DNA from: Minwuia thermotolerans
GTDB taxonomy: Bacteria > Pseudomonadota > Alphaproteobacteria > Minwuiales > Minwuiaceae
DNA length: 64,000 nt
Reading direction: 5' to 3'
Assembly (NCBI RefSeq): GCF_002924445.1
Contig: NZ_PIGG01000022.1
Location: forward strand, 1-64,000
Position 1 is the stretch's first letter, and each line of letters starts with the position of its first letter. Both the position numbers and the translations under genes were made by a program. The notes below the pieces were generated by a model. It worked only from the letters and a program-made list of their open reading frames with translations, was not told the origin of the DNA and made no database searches. Shown piece after piece: positions 45,820 to 55,728 of this stretch.

Positions 45820-46268
45820 CCAAACTGAACGTCGATATGGAAGCGCTGGCCAAACTGGCGGCGCTGTTGAACGAGAGCGGTCTGACGGAGATCGAATGGG
45901 AAGAGGGCGACGTCAAGGTCCGCCTCGGCAAGTCGCCGGCGCCGGTCATGGCGACCGCGCCCCAGGCCGCGGCGCCTGCGCCCGCGATGGCGGCGCAGCA
46001 CGGCGCGGAGGGCGGCGGCGCGGCCGAGACCGCCGGGACCAAGGTGCTCTCCCCGATGGTCGGCACCGCCTACACGGCGCCCGAACCGGGGGCCAGGCCC
46101 TTCGTTTCGGTCGGCGACACGATCGAGAAGGGTCAGACCGTGATGATCGTCGAGGCGATGAAGACCATGAACCCGGTGCCCGCGCCGAAGTCGGGCAAGG
46201 TGGTTGCGGTTCTGGTGGAAAATGAACAGCCGGTCGAGTTCGAGCAGCCGCTGGTCGTGATCGAATAG
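45816..46268 (+). CDS. accB: Acetyl-CoA carboxylase biotin carboxyl carrier protein
   Basis: A 150-residue BCCP. An N-terminal helical region is joined by an Ala/Pro-rich flexible linker (about 42-72) to the biotinyl domain, whose lysine is Lys116 in the EAMKTMN motif. It carries the carboxyl group during malonyl-CoA formation. The gene overlaps aroQ and lies 13 bp before accC. Confidence 0.97.
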   Translation: MTKLNVDMEALAKLAALLNESGLTEIEWEEGDVKVRLGKSPAPVMATAPQAAAPAPAMAAQHGAEGGGAAETAGTKVLSPMVGTAYTAPEPGARPFVSVGDTIEKGQTVMIVEAMKTMNPVPAPKSGKVVAVLVENEQPVEFEQPLVVIE

Positions 46269-46281
46269 GAACGGCCGGGCC

Positions 46282-47631
46282 ATGTTCGAAAAGATTCTGA
46301 TCGCGAATCGGGGCGAGATCGCGCTTCGCATCCACCGCGCCTGTCACGAGATGGGCATCAAGACGGTGGCGATCCACTCCACCGCGGACGCCGAGGCCAT
46401 GCATGTGCGCCTGGCCGACGAATCCGTCTGCATCGGCCCGCCCAGCCCGAAGCTGAGCTATCTGAACATTCCCGCGATCATTTCGGCCGCCGAGATCACC
46501 GATGCCGACGCCATCCATCCGGGCTATGGCTTCCTGTCGGAGAACGCCCGCTTCGCGGAGATCGTCGAGGCGCACAACATCGCCTTCATCGGCCCGACGC
46601 CCGAGCATATCCGCCTGATGGGCGACAAGATCGCGGCCAAGACCTCGATGAAGGAACTCGGCGTGCCCGTGGTGCCGGGCTATGACGGCGCGCTGGAGGA
46701 CATCGACAAGGCGCGCGCCATCGCCGCCGAGATCGGCTATCCGGTTCTGGTCAAGGCCGCAGCCGGCGGCGGCGGGCGCGGCATGCAGGTGATCCCGGAC
46801 GCGGAGCGCCTGCCGGAACTGCTTTCCCAGGCGAGAGCGGAAGCCATGCACGCCTTCGGCGACGACCGGATGTACATGGAGAAGTATCTCGGTCAGCCCC
46901 GGCATATCGAAGTGCAGGTCTTCGGCGACGGTCAGGGCCACGCGGTCCATCTGGGCGAGCGGGACTGCTCGCTCCAGCGCCGTCACCAGAAGGTTCTCGA
47001 GGAAGCGCCGTCGCCGGCGCTGAACGCTGCGCAGCGGGCCGATATCGGCGCCAAGGCGGCCAGGGCCGTCAGCGATCTCAACTACCGCGGCGCCGGCACC
47101 ATCGAATTCCTCTACGAGGATGGCGAGTTCTTCTTCATCGAGATGAACACGCGCCTGCAGGTGGAGCATCCGGTGACCGAGGCGATCACCGGCATCGATC
47201 TGGTCCGCGAGCAGATTCGCGTCGCCTCCGGCGCGCCGCTCAGCTTCGCCCAGGCCGATGTCGAGTTCACCGGCCATGCGGTCGAATGCCGGATCAACGC
47301 GGAGAATCACCGCACCTTTTCGCCGACGCCCGGCCGGGTGACGGACTACCATCCGCCGGGCGGTCTGGGCGTGCGCGTCGATTCCGGCCTCTATGACGGC
47401 TATTCGGTGCCGCCCTATTACGACAGCCTGATCGCCAAGCTGGTGGTCCACGGCCGCACGCGGAACGAATGCCTCATGCGGCTGCGCCGCTGCCTGGAGG
47501 AATACGTCATCGGCGGCATCTCGACGACGATTCCGCTGCATATGGCCCTGGTGGACGACCAGGCGTTCATCGACGGCGCCTATGACATCCACTGGCTGGA
47601 ACAGAACCTCGACAGACTGGTCGGTGGCTGA
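46282..47631 (+). CDS. accC: Acetyl-CoA carboxylase, biotin carboxylase subunit
   Basis: A 449-residue ATP-grasp enzyme that carboxylates biotin on AccB. Features in order: N-terminal [15 protein letters not shown], the glycine loop [11 protein letters not shown] near 160-170, the [10 protein letters not shown] active-site stretch and the C-terminal [10 protein letters not shown] domain. The last bases overlap the start of aat. Length is standard. Confidence 0.97.
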   Translation: MFEKILIANRGEIALRIHRACHEMGIKTVAIHSTADAEAMHVRLADESVCIGPPSPKLSYLNIPAIISAAEITDADAIHPGYGFLSENARFAEIVEAHNIAFIGPTPEHIRLMGDKIAAKTSMKELGVPVVPGYDGALEDIDKARAIAAEIGYPVLVKAAAGGGGRGMQVIPDAERLPELLSQARAEAMHAFGDDRMYMEKYLGQPRHIEVQVFGDGQGHAVHLGERDCSLQRRHQKVLEEAPSPALNAAQRADIGAKAARAVSDLNYRGAGTIEFLYEDGEFFFIEMNTRLQVEHPVTEAITGIDLVREQIRVASGAPLSFAQADVEFTGHAVECRINAENHRTFSPTPGRVTDYHPPGGLGVRVDSGLYDGYSVPPYYDSLIAKLVVHGRTRNECLMRLRRCLEEYVIGGISTTIPLHMALVDDQAFIDGAYDIHWLEQNLDRLVGG

Positions 47632-48283
47632 CCGGCTGACACCGAACCTGCTGGTTCAGGCCTATTCGCGCGGCCTGTTTCCCATGGCCGAGACCCGGGA
47701 CGATTCCCAGCTCTTCTGGGTCGATCCGGACGAGCGCGGGGTATTGCCGCTCGAAGGTTTCCATGTGCCGAAACGGCTGCGGAAGACGGTGCGGCAGGAC
47801 CGCTTCAAGGTCACGGCGGACGTCGCCTTCGACGAGGTCATCCGCCACTGCGGCGAGCTCAACTTTACCCGCGGGCGTTTCGACAGCTGGATCAATTCGG
47901 AAATCGTGCGCGCCTATGGCGAACTGTTCCGCCTGGGTTTGGCGCATTCCGTAGAGTGCTGGAGCGAGGGCCGGCTGGTGGGCGGGCTCTACGGCGTGGC
48001 GCTCCGCGCCGCGTTCTTCGGCGAGAGCATGTTCTCGATCGAGACCGACGCCTCCAAGGTCGCCCTGGTGCATCTGGTCGCGCGTCTACGCGCCGGCGGC
48101 TACCGGCTGCTCGACAGCCAGTTCGTCAACGACCACCTGAAGCAGTTCGGCGTCGAAGCGGTGCCGCGGCACGCTTTCATGGTGCGGCTGAACGAAGCCC
48201 TGGCCGCCGAAGGCGATTTCGAGGCCGCCGGGCCGCGCATCGAAGGCGAGCGGGCGCTGGACCTTGTGCTCAGAGGTCCATGA
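47624..48283 (+). CDS. aat: Leucyl/phenylalanyl-tRNA--protein transferase
   Basis: A 219-residue transferase that attaches Leu or Phe from aminoacyl-tRNA to basic N-termini, marking proteins for ClpS/ClpAP. Signature segments are [40 protein letters not shown] and FFGESMFS. The GTG at 47624 overlaps accC by 8 bp and is preferred to the earlier frame opening. Its end overlaps the convergent hydrolase gene by 14 bp. Confidence 0.94.
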   Translation: MADRLTPNLLVQAYSRGLFPMAETRDDSQLFWVDPDERGVLPLEGFHVPKRLRKTVRQDRFKVTADVAFDEVIRHCGELNFTRGRFDSWINSEIVRAYGELFRLGLAHSVECWSEGRLVGGLYGVALRAAFFGESMFSIETDASKVALVHLVARLRAGGYRLLDSQFVNDHLKQFGVEAVPRHAFMVRLNEALAAEGDFEAAGPRIEGERALDLVLRGP

Positions 48284-49118
48284 GAGCCAGCATCGCGCGG
48301 CCGAGGGGATCCTTCGGGTCGGTGACGTGATCGAGCAGCGTGAAGTGGTTGGCGCCCTCGGGCAGCATCACCTCGCGCTCGATGTCGAACATGTCGCGAT
48401 AGTCGGTGGACTGGCGGATCCAGCCATCGGGCTCGGCACCGCCGGCGGCAAGAAGAACGTCCACATGGGGCAGGGGACGGAAGCCAGCCTGCAGCACGTT
48501 CATGCGGCGCGCCTGGGCGTCGTCCAGCCCGATATCGGCGTTGATGGTGGTGCGCATGGCGACCGCCGGGTCGAAGACGCCGGATAGCAGCGTCGCCGAC
48601 TTGATCAGATCGGCTTCCAGGCCGTCGCCGGTCCAGTCGCGGGCGGCGGCGATGGCCGAGAGATGTGCCCCCGCCGAATGGCCGCTCAGGTGCACCCGCG
48701 CCGGATCGGCGCCGTAATCGGCGGCGCGCTTCGCGGCGTGGGCGATCCCGCGCATCACCGAATCCGCCAGGCTCTCCAGCGTGACTTCCGGGCAGAGCGG
48801 ATAGTTGATCAGCACGACAGTCGCGCCGGCGCCGTTTAAGGGCTGCGCGACGAAGCTGTGCTCGTCCTTCGACAGCGCCCGCCAGTAGCCGCCGTGAATG
48901 AACACGTGCATGGGACCGCCGACGATGCCGGGAAAGACGTCGTAGACCTCGCGCGGGTGGCCGCCATAGGCGATGTTCCGGCGCATATCGAGGTTGCGGC
49001 GCGCCTGGGCGGCCTTCTCGACGAAGCCGGCGAGCAGGTCCGCCGCATCGGGCGCGGCCACGCGCGGATTGAAGTTCCGCTCCATCTCCTCGTCGGACCA
49101 GTCCTGCCAGTAGGTCAT
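48270..49118 (-). CDS. Alpha/beta hydrolase, kynurenine formamidase-like
   Basis: A 282-residue hydrolase with the HGG oxyanion motif (IHGGYW, 74-79) and nucleophile Ser148 in GHSAG, and a late His in GANHF. The HGGYW/GHSAG pair is typical of esterase/formamidase-like enzymes such as arylformamidase of tryptophan catabolism; no other kynurenine gene is near, so the substrate is uncertain. It is downstream of the PanE-like gene in the same direction with a 13-bp spacer. Confidence 0.87.
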   Translation of the reverse strand: MTYWQDWSDEEMERNFNPRVAAPDAADLLAGFVEKAAQARRNLDMRRNIAYGGHPREVYDVFPGIVGGPMHVFIHGGYWRALSKDEHSFVAQPLNGAGATVVLINYPLCPEVTLESLADSVMRGIAHAAKRAADYGADPARVHLSGHSAGAHLSAIAAARDWTGDGLEADLIKSATLLSGVFDPAVAMRTTINADIGLDDAQARRMNVLQAGFRPLPHVDVLLAAGGAEPDGWIRQSTDYRDMFDIEREVMLPEGANHFTLLDHVTDPKDPLGRAMLALMDL

Positions 49119-49131
49119 CGCATCCTCCCCC

Positions 49132-50112
49132 TCAGGCGGCATAACAGCCGGCGCTCTTCGCCCGCAGCACAACCAGACTGTAGACGATGTCGATGGTCGG
49201 CGTCGGCAGTTCCAGCATGCGGCCCAGTTCGGCCACGGCGCCCAGGATCGGCTCGATCTCCATGGTCCGCCCGCCTTCCAGATCCTGCAGCATCGAGGTC
49301 TTGTGCGCGCCGACGGCCGAGGCGGCCTCGATCCGCTTGTCCACGGTCATGGGGAAACGCACGCCGAGCTTCTCGCCGATGGCCTGCGCCTCGGTCATCA
49401 TCCCGGCGATGACCTCGCGCACGCCGGCGTCGCCGGCCATGGCTTCCAGGGTTGCCGCCGTCAGTGCGGAAACCGGGTTGAAGCTGAGATTGCCCCAGAG
49501 CTTGGCCCAGATCTCGTTGCGGAGATTGGGGCGCACCGGCGCCTTCACGCCGGCGGCGATCAGTGTCTTCGACAGCGCCTGGATACGCTCCGACCGGCTG
49601 CCGTCGGGCTCCCCCAGCGCCAGACGGTCGCCATAGCCGAGTTTAACAACGCCTGGCTCCGGCACTTCCGCGGCCTGCCAGACGACGGAACCGATGGCGC
49701 GCTCGGGGCCGATCTTCTCCCAGATCTCGCCGCCCGGATCGGCGCTTTCCAGCCGCCGGTTCTCGAACGGTCCTTCGTGGCCAAAGAAATACCACCAGGG
49801 CATGCCGTTCTGCGCCGTGACCACGGCCGTCTCCGGCCCCAGCAGCGGCTGCATGGCGTCGGCGACGGCGCGCACGCCATGGGCCTTCATCGTCAGCAGG
49901 ACATAATCCTGCGGGCCGAGCTCCGACGGATCGTCGGTCACCGTCGGCCGTACGACGAAAGTGTCTTCGGCGCTGATCAGCTTCAGGCCCTTGGCCTTCA
50001 TGGCGGCCAGATGCGGCCCGCGGGCGATCAGGCTGACGTCGACGCCCTGACGCGCCAGCATCGCGCCGACATAGCCGCCGATCGCGCCGGCGCCGTAGAT
50101 GCATATCTTCAT
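49132..50112 (-). CDS. 2-Dehydropantoate 2-reductase family protein
   Basis: A 326-residue NADPH-dependent oxidoreductase of the PanE/ApbA family. The N-terminal Rossmann motif GAGAIGGYVG is followed by the catalytic-domain stretch RNEIWAKLWGNLSFNPVSALT, which contains the family Lys and Asn. It could be the genuine pantothenate enzyme, but paralogues acting on other ketoacids are common and no panB/panC lies nearby, so I leave the symbol blank. Start 50112 is chosen at MKICIYGAGAIGG. Confidence 0.87.
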   Translation of the reverse strand: MKICIYGAGAIGGYVGAMLARQGVDVSLIARGPHLAAMKAKGLKLISAEDTFVVRPTVTDDPSELGPQDYVLLTMKAHGVRAVADAMQPLLGPETAVVTAQNGMPWWYFFGHEGPFENRRLESADPGGEIWEKIGPERAIGSVVWQAAEVPEPGVVKLGYGDRLALGEPDGSRSERIQALSKTLIAAGVKAPVRPNLRNEIWAKLWGNLSFNPVSALTAATLEAMAGDAGVREVIAGMMTEAQAIGEKLGVRFPMTVDKRIEAASAVGAHKTSMLQDLEGGRTMEIEPILGAVAELGRMLELPTPTIDIVYSLVVLRAKSAGCYAA

Positions 50113-50151
50113 GGAAATACGCCCTCCCAGATGGAGCAACAGGGGGCGGGG

Positions 50152-50226
50152 TGGCGGTCCCTAGGGGAATCGAACCCCTGTTTCAAGAATGAAAATCTCG
50201 CGTCCTAACCACTAGACGAAGGGACC
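50152..50226 (-). tRNA. tRNA-Glu (anticodon TTC)
   Basis: On the minus strand a full cloverleaf reads GGTCCCTTCGTCTAGTGG..., with the anticodon arm CGAGA-TTTTCAT-TCTTG giving TTC, a T-arm AGGGGTTCGATTCCCCT and a 7-bp acceptor stem ending with encoded CCA. It lies between the PanE-like gene and recJ. Confidence 0.97.
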
Positions 50227-50314
50227 GCTGAACGGCCTCCGCATTTACCGGTCCCCACCGCCGAAATCAACTGCGATGAACGGATTTTTCGCCGCACGGT
50301 CGCGGACTTGGGCC

Positions 50315-52090
50315 TTACGCTACGTCCGCCGCGTCCTCGATCTGGAACTGCACGCGCGGACTGCCCTGCCAGTGGTCGATGCGCAGGTGCCCGGCCAGGT
50401 GGACCGGCCGGTTGTCGCGGGCGCGGCCCAGAAGCGCGCGGCCCAGCGGCTCCTCGGCGGTGCGGAAGGCGATGGCGCCGACCCAGCCCTTGCCGCGGCC
50501 GGCGATCTGGGCGCGCACGTGCTGGCCGCCCACGATGTCCGCCTTGACCAGCCGCGCTTCCGGGATGGCGATGCGCGGTTCCGGATTGCCCGACCCGTAG
50601 GGTCCGGCCCGCTGCAGTTCCTCGGCCAGTTCCAGGGTCACGCCGGAGGCGGCGATGGCGCCGTCGACAATGAGCGCGCGGTCCTGGCGGGCCTTCTGGA
50701 CCTGGGCGTCGAGCCGTTCGTGCATGAACTCGGCGAATGCCCCGATGCCGTCGGCGCGGAGGGTGATGCCGGCCGCCATGCTGTGGCCGCCGCCATTGAT
50801 CAGCAGGCCGGCCTGGCGCGCCGCGGTGACCGCCGCGCCGAGGTCGACGCCCCGGATCGAGCGGCCCGATCCCTTGGCCGTCTCGCCGTCGCGGGCGATG
50901 ACGAAGGCCGGACGGCCGGCGCGGTCCTTGACTCGGCTGGCGACGATGCCGATGACGCCGGGATGCCAGCCCTCGCCATCCAGGACCACCACGGCGCGGT
51001 TGTCCTGCCGGCCGGTGAGGGCGAAGGCTTCGTCGAGGACCGTCTGCTCGATCCGCCGGCGCTCGGCGTTCAGCCGGTCCAGCTCGACGGCGATGCCGAC
51101 AGCCTCCTCGCGGTCGTCGGTGGTCAGCAGGCGGACGCCGAGATCGGCGAGCCCGACCCGCCCGCCGGCGTTGATGCGGGGCCCGATCAGAAAGCCGGCG
51201 TGGTAGGCGCCGGGCGGCCCGTTCATGCGCGCAATGTCCGAAAGCGCGGTCAGGCCCGTCTGCCGCCGCGAGGCGAGCACCTTCAGCCCCTGCGCCACCA
51301 GGGCGCGGTTGAGTCCGGTCAGAGGGACCACGTCGCAGACGGTGCCGACCGCGACGAGGTCCAGGAACTGCAGCAGGTTGGGCTCCGGCCGTTCGCGGAA
51401 CCAGCCCATGGAACGCAGGGTGCGGCTGACGGCGATCAGCAGCAGGAAGGCGACGCCCACGGCGGCGAGATTGCCATGGCCTCCGGTGCAGTCCAGCCGG
51501 TTCGGATTGACCACCGCCGCCGCCTTGGGCAGGCGGCTTTCCGCCAGGTGGTGATCGACGACGATGACGTTGATGCCCCGGTCGTGGGCGGCGTCGAGCA
51601 CCTCGAAGGCCGCAGTGCCGCAGTCGACCGTGACGATCAGTTCATGGCCCGCGCCGGCAAGTTTCTCCAGCGCCGGCAGGTTGGGACCATAGCCTTCGGC
51701 GATACGGTCGGGGATGTGACAGCCCGCGTCGGCGCCGACTGCACGAAGATAGCGGATCAGCAGCGCCGAGGATGTCGCTCCGTCGACATCGTAGTCGCCG
51801 AAGATTGCGATGCGCCGGCCCTCGGCCACGTGCCGGGCGATGAGCTCCGCGGCGCGATCCATGTCCGCGAAGCTGGAGGGATCAGGCAGCAGATCCTTCA
51901 GCCGTGGCTCCAGGTATCCCGGCGCGTCGTCGATGCCCACGTCGCGGTTGGCCAGGGTGCTGGCCAGGATGTCGGAGAGCTGATGGCGCTGGCGCAGGGC
52001 TTCGATGGTGCGTTCGCTGGCCGCGCCGCGCCGCCAGCGCTGGCCGCTCAGCGAGCGCTCGACCCGAAGGAAGGTGTCCGTCTCCGGCAC
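50315..52090 (-). CDS. recJ: Single-stranded-DNA-specific exonuclease RecJ
   Basis: A 591-residue 5'-3' ssDNA exonuclease of the DHH family used in RecF-pathway and mismatch repair. The metal motifs are GDYDVDG (98-104), DCG (156-158) and DHH (179-181), followed by the DHHA1 and OB-like C-terminal domains (NGGGHSMAAG). It is the last gene of the conserved aminotransferase-hom-glpX-recJ order. Confidence 0.97.
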   Translation of the reverse strand: MPETDTFLRVERSLSGQRWRRGAASERTIEALRQRHQLSDILASTLANRDVGIDDAPGYLEPRLKDLLPDPSSFADMDRAAELIARHVAEGRRIAIFGDYDVDGATSSALLIRYLRAVGADAGCHIPDRIAEGYGPNLPALEKLAGAGHELIVTVDCGTAAFEVLDAAHDRGINVIVVDHHLAESRLPKAAAVVNPNRLDCTGGHGNLAAVGVAFLLLIAVSRTLRSMGWFRERPEPNLLQFLDLVAVGTVCDVVPLTGLNRALVAQGLKVLASRRQTGLTALSDIARMNGPPGAYHAGFLIGPRINAGGRVGLADLGVRLLTTDDREEAVGIAVELDRLNAERRRIEQTVLDEAFALTGRQDNRAVVVLDGEGWHPGVIGIVASRVKDRAGRPAFVIARDGETAKGSGRSIRGVDLGAAVTAARQAGLLINGGGHSMAAGITLRADGIGAFAEFMHERLDAQVQKARQDRALIVDGAIAASGVTLELAEELQRAGPYGSGNPEPRIAIPEARLVKADIVGGQHVRAQIAGRGKGWVGAIAFRTAEEPLGRALLGRARDNRPVHLAGHLRIDHWQGSPRVQFQIEDAADVA

Positions 52091-52098
52091 CAGGGGAT

Positions 52099-53073
52099 CT
52101 AGCTGGCGATCCGGCGCCGGCCTTCGATGCGCCGGACCGTGCCCGTCTTGGAGCGCATGACGACGGAATCCGTCACGATCACGCCGCTGTGGCGGCGCAC
52201 GCCGCGCAGCATGCCGCCGTCGGTCACCCCCGTGGCGGTGAAGATGACGTCGCCCGCGGCCATCTCCTCCATCTCGTACTTCCGGTCGAGATCGGTGATG
52301 CCGATGCGGCGCGCGCGTTCCTTCTCGTCGTTGTTGCGGAAGATCAGCCGTCCCTGCATCTGGCCACCGACGCAGCGGAGCGCTGCCGCGGCCAGTACGC
52401 CCTCGGGGGCGCCGCCGGTGCCGATGTACATGTCGATCCGCGTCTCCGGATCGGTGGTTGCGATCACGCCGGCGATGTCGCCGTCAGGGATGAGCTGGAT
52501 GCGCGCGCCCGCGGCCCGGGTTTCCTTGATGATGTCCGAATGCCGGGGCCGGTCGAGAATGCAGATCATGAGGTCGGCCACGGCGCAGCCCTTGGCCGCG
52601 GCGAGGCTGGTCAGGTTCTCGGTCACGCTGCGGTCCAGGTCGACGACGCCGTCGGGCAGGCCGCCGCCGACGGCGATCTTGTCCATGTAGACGTCCGGCG
52701 AGTTGAGCAGCATGCCCTTCTCCGACAGCGCCATGACCGAGAGCGAGCCCGGCGCGGCCTTGGCGGTGATGGTGGTGCCTTCCAGCGGATCCAGGGCGAT
52801 GTCGATCTCCGGTCCGATGCCGTCGGCGTGGCCGTTGCCGACATCCTCGCCGATATAGAGCATCGGCGCCTCGTCGCGCTCGCCTTCTCCGATGACGACG
52901 GTGCCGCGGATCGCCATGCCGTTCAGCGCCGTGCGCATGGCGTCCACAGCCGCCTGGTCGGCCTGCTTCTCGTTGCCCATGCCGATCCAGTCGAAGGACG
53001 CGATGGCGCCCGCCTCGGTCACTCGGACGGCTTCGAGCGTCAGATTGCGGTCCAGCTTGGTGGTCTTCGACAT
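52099..53073 (-). CDS. glpX: Fructose-1,6-bisphosphatase, class II
   Basis: A 324-residue GlpX-type phosphatase of gluconeogenesis, with the lithium-sensitive phosphatase fold: VIGEGERDEAPMLY, DPLEGTT and the GTGGAPEG loop are visible. It lies between hom and recJ in the same direction, a well known alphaproteobacterial order. Length is standard. Confidence 0.96.
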   Translation of the reverse strand: MSKTTKLDRNLTLEAVRVTEAGAIASFDWIGMGNEKQADQAAVDAMRTALNGMAIRGTVVIGEGERDEAPMLYIGEDVGNGHADGIGPEIDIALDPLEGTTITAKAAPGSLSVMALSEKGMLLNSPDVYMDKIAVGGGLPDGVVDLDRSVTENLTSLAAAKGCAVADLMICILDRPRHSDIIKETRAAGARIQLIPDGDIAGVIATTDPETRIDMYIGTGGAPEGVLAAAALRCVGGQMQGRLIFRNNDEKERARRIGITDLDRKYEMEEMAAGDVIFTATGVTDGGMLRGVRRHSGVIVTDSVVMRSKTGTVRRIEGRRRIAS

Positions 53074-53111
53074 GGTTCCCTCCGGCTCCCTCCGACCCGT
53101 TCTTCCGGCGG

Positions 53112-54407
53112 TCAGAAGTTCTCGATCCTGAGCAGGTGCGGCGTCTCGACGATGGAATCGAGCGCCTCGATTCGCTGCAGCGCCGCCATGATACGCGCCT
53201 CCGTCGTCTCATGGGTAATGACGACCACGGGCGCGGTGCCGCCATCGTCGTGATCGGCGCGCTGCAGCATCTGCTCGATCGAGATCTCCGTGTCCCGCAG
53301 CACGGCCGAGACATCCGCTATCACGCCGGGCCGGTCAAGCACGTTGAGACGGATATAGTAATGCCCGCGCCGCTTCTCCGGCGGATAGGCCGACGCGGCG
53401 GTCAGCCGGCGGGACGGAAGGCCGAACATCGGTGTGTTGCGCCGGCGGGCGATGTCGACCAGATCGGCGGCGACAGCGGAGGCCGTCGGTCCGGCCCCGG
53501 CGCCGGGGCCCTCGAACATCGTGCGGCCGACGTGATTCGCTTCCGTCACGATGGCGTTGTCGACGCCCTCCACCTTGGCGATCGGGGTGTCGGCGCGGAC
53601 AAGACAGGGCTGGACCCGCTGCGCCACCTGTCCGTCGATCCATTCGGCGACGCCCAGCAGCTTGATGCGGTAGCCGAACTCGTCCGCATAGGCGATATCG
53701 ACCGAGGATATGCGCTGGATGCCTTCGATGCCGACGGCGGCGAAGTCGATCTCCGAGCCGAAGCAGACCGAGGCGAGGATCGCCAGCTTGTGGGCCGCGT
53801 CCACGCCGCCGACGTCGAAACTCGGGTCCGCCTCGGCATAGCCGAGTTCCTGCGCGTCCTTCAGAACGTCGTCGAAGTCTCTGCCGGAATTGCGCATTTC
53901 CGTCAGGATGTAATTGCAGGTGCCGTTCAGGATGCCATAGACGCGGCTGATCCGGTTCGCCGACAGACCCTCGCGGACCGCCTTGATGATGGGAATGCCG
54001 CCAGCCACTGCGGCCTCGTAGGCGAAGGGCAGGCCCTTCTCGTCGGCCAGCCGCGCCAGCGCCGCGCCGTGCTCGGCGATCAGCGCCTTGTTGGCGGTGA
54101 CCACGGGCTTGCCGTTCTGCAGCGCCGTCTCGACCAGATGCCGCGCCGGGCCGTCCGAGCCGCCCATCAGCTCCACGACAACGTCGATATCGTCGCGGCG
54201 GGCGAGGGCGGCGGGGTTGTCCTCCCAGTCGAAGCGGTCGATGTCGACGCCGCGGTCGCGTCCGCGGTTGCGCGCCGATACGGCCCGGACGACGAGCGGC
54301 CGCCCGGCGCGGCCCTCGATCACGTCCGCGTTCTCCTCCAGCAGCCGGATCAGCCCGCTGCCGACCGTGCCGACACCGGCGACGGCAATGCGCAAGTCAT
54401 TGGTCAA
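53112..54407 (-). CDS. hom: Homoserine dehydrogenase
   Basis: A 431-residue NAD(P)-dependent enzyme of the Thr/Met branch. An N-terminal Rossmann domain begins AVAGVGTVGSG; the catalytic domain includes GGIPIIK and the substrate stretch GILNGTCNYILT; and a C-terminal ACT domain (NVLDRPGVIADVSAVL) suggests threonine feedback control. It precedes glpX in the operon. Confidence 0.96.
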   Translation of the reverse strand: MTNDLRIAVAGVGTVGSGLIRLLEENADVIEGRAGRPLVVRAVSARNRGRDRGVDIDRFDWEDNPAALARRDDIDVVVELMGGSDGPARHLVETALQNGKPVVTANKALIAEHGAALARLADEKGLPFAYEAAVAGGIPIIKAVREGLSANRISRVYGILNGTCNYILTEMRNSGRDFDDVLKDAQELGYAEADPSFDVGGVDAAHKLAILASVCFGSEIDFAAVGIEGIQRISSVDIAYADEFGYRIKLLGVAEWIDGQVAQRVQPCLVRADTPIAKVEGVDNAIVTEANHVGRTMFEGPGAGAGPTASAVAADLVDIARRRNTPMFGLPSRRLTAASAYPPEKRRGHYYIRLNVLDRPGVIADVSAVLRDTEISIEQMLQRADHDDGGTAPVVVITHETTEARIMAALQRIEALDSIVETPHLLRIENF

Positions 54408-54440
54408 TCGTCTGGTTCCTGGTCTTGTGTCTGTTGGCGG

Positions 54441-55661
54441 CTATTCGGCCGCGAGTTGGCGCTGACGCCGTTCCAGGGGCTCGTCGCCTGACTGCATGAA
54501 GCGCTTGAGGCTGCGGACCGCCTGTCTGATGCGCTGCTCGTTCTCTACCAGGGCGATGCGGACATGACCGTCGCCGTACTCGCCGAAGCCGACGCCGGGG
54601 GAGACGGCGACTTCGGCCTCCTCCAGCAGCAGCTTGGAGAATTCCAGGCTGCCCAGGCTGCGATAAGGTTCCGGGATGGGTGCCCAGGCGAACATGGTCG
54701 CCGCCGGCGAAGGCACCTCCCAGCCGGCGTCGGCGAAGCCCCGGATCAGCACGTCGCGGCGCGAGCGGTAGAGATCGCGGATTTCGTCGACGCAGTCCTG
54801 CGGACCGTTCAGCGCCGCCGTCGCGGCGACCTGGACCGGCGTGAAGGCGCCATAGTCGAGATAGGACTTGATGCGCGTCAGCGCCGCGATCAGGTCCTTG
54901 TTGCCGGTGGCGAAGCCGACGCGCCAGCCCGGCATGCTGTATGTCTTCGACATGGAGGTGAACTCCACGGCGCGCTCCCTCGCGCCGGGCACCTGCAGGA
55001 TGGACGGCGGCGGCGTGCCGTCGAAGTAGATCTCCGCATAGGCCAGATCGGAAAGGATGTAGAGACCGCGCCGCCGGGCGAAGTCGACCACTTCCCGGTA
55101 GAAATCGAGATCCACCACCATCGCCGTCGGATTGGACGGGAAGTTGAGCACCAGCACCTCGGGCGTCGGCACGCAGTGCTTCATCGCGCGTTCCAGACTG
55201 GCCAGGAAGTCATGCTCCGGACCGACGGGGAAATGGCGGATCACGGCGCCCGCGATGATGAAGCCGTAAGGGTGGATCGGATAGGAGGGATTCGGCGCCA
55301 GGATGGTGTCGCCGGGCGTGGTGATCGCCATGGCGAGATGGGCCAGCCCTTCCTTCGAGCCGAGTGTCACGATGGTCTCGGTCTCCGGGTCGACGGAGAC
55401 GCCGAAGCGCCGTTCGTAATAGGCGGCGACCGCACGCCGGAGGCCGGGGATGCCCTTGGAGGCGGAGTACCGGTGGGTGCGCGGATTGGCGGACGCCTCG
55501 ACCAGCTTGTCGACGATGTGCCGGGGCGTGGGTTGGTCGGGATTGCCCATGCCGAAGTCGATGATGTCGCGGCCGGCGGCGCGCGCTTCCGCCTTCAGGC
55601 GGTTGACCTCGTTGAAGACATAGGGGGGCAGGCGCTTGATCAGGTGAAAGTCGACTTGCAT
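54441..55661 (-). CDS. Class I aminotransferase, AlaC / LL-DAP-aminotransferase-like
   Basis: A 406-residue PLP enzyme, fold type I. The PLP lysine is Lys239 in SMSKTYSMPGWRVG, and NFPSNPTA carries the cofactor Asn. It matches the AlaC (glutamate-pyruvate aminotransferase) group that occurs upstream of hom in Alphaproteobacteria; relatives act on aspartate, LL-diaminopimelate or methionine. It is 33 bp upstream of hom, which fits amino-acid synthesis. Confidence 0.9.
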   Translation of the reverse strand: MQVDFHLIKRLPPYVFNEVNRLKAEARAAGRDIIDFGMGNPDQPTPRHIVDKLVEASANPRTHRYSASKGIPGLRRAVAAYYERRFGVSVDPETETIVTLGSKEGLAHLAMAITTPGDTILAPNPSYPIHPYGFIIAGAVIRHFPVGPEHDFLASLERAMKHCVPTPEVLVLNFPSNPTAMVVDLDFYREVVDFARRRGLYILSDLAYAEIYFDGTPPPSILQVPGARERAVEFTSMSKTYSMPGWRVGFATGNKDLIAALTRIKSYLDYGAFTPVQVAATAALNGPQDCVDEIRDLYRSRRDVLIRGFADAGWEVPSPAATMFAWAPIPEPYRSLGSLEFSKLLLEEAEVAVSPGVGFGEYGDGHVRIALVENEQRIRQAVRSLKRFMQSGDEPLERRQRQLAAE

Positions 55662-55728
55662 GACGTGCTACCGGGACTCTTGCGGGCCGGGGTTGTCGCC
55701 CGCGACGCGGCGAGCAAACCCAGGGCTG

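Noticed and set aside
45946..47592. A 548-codon minus-strand frame opposite accC
   Set aside because: Shadow of accB/accC, both of which are unmistakable.
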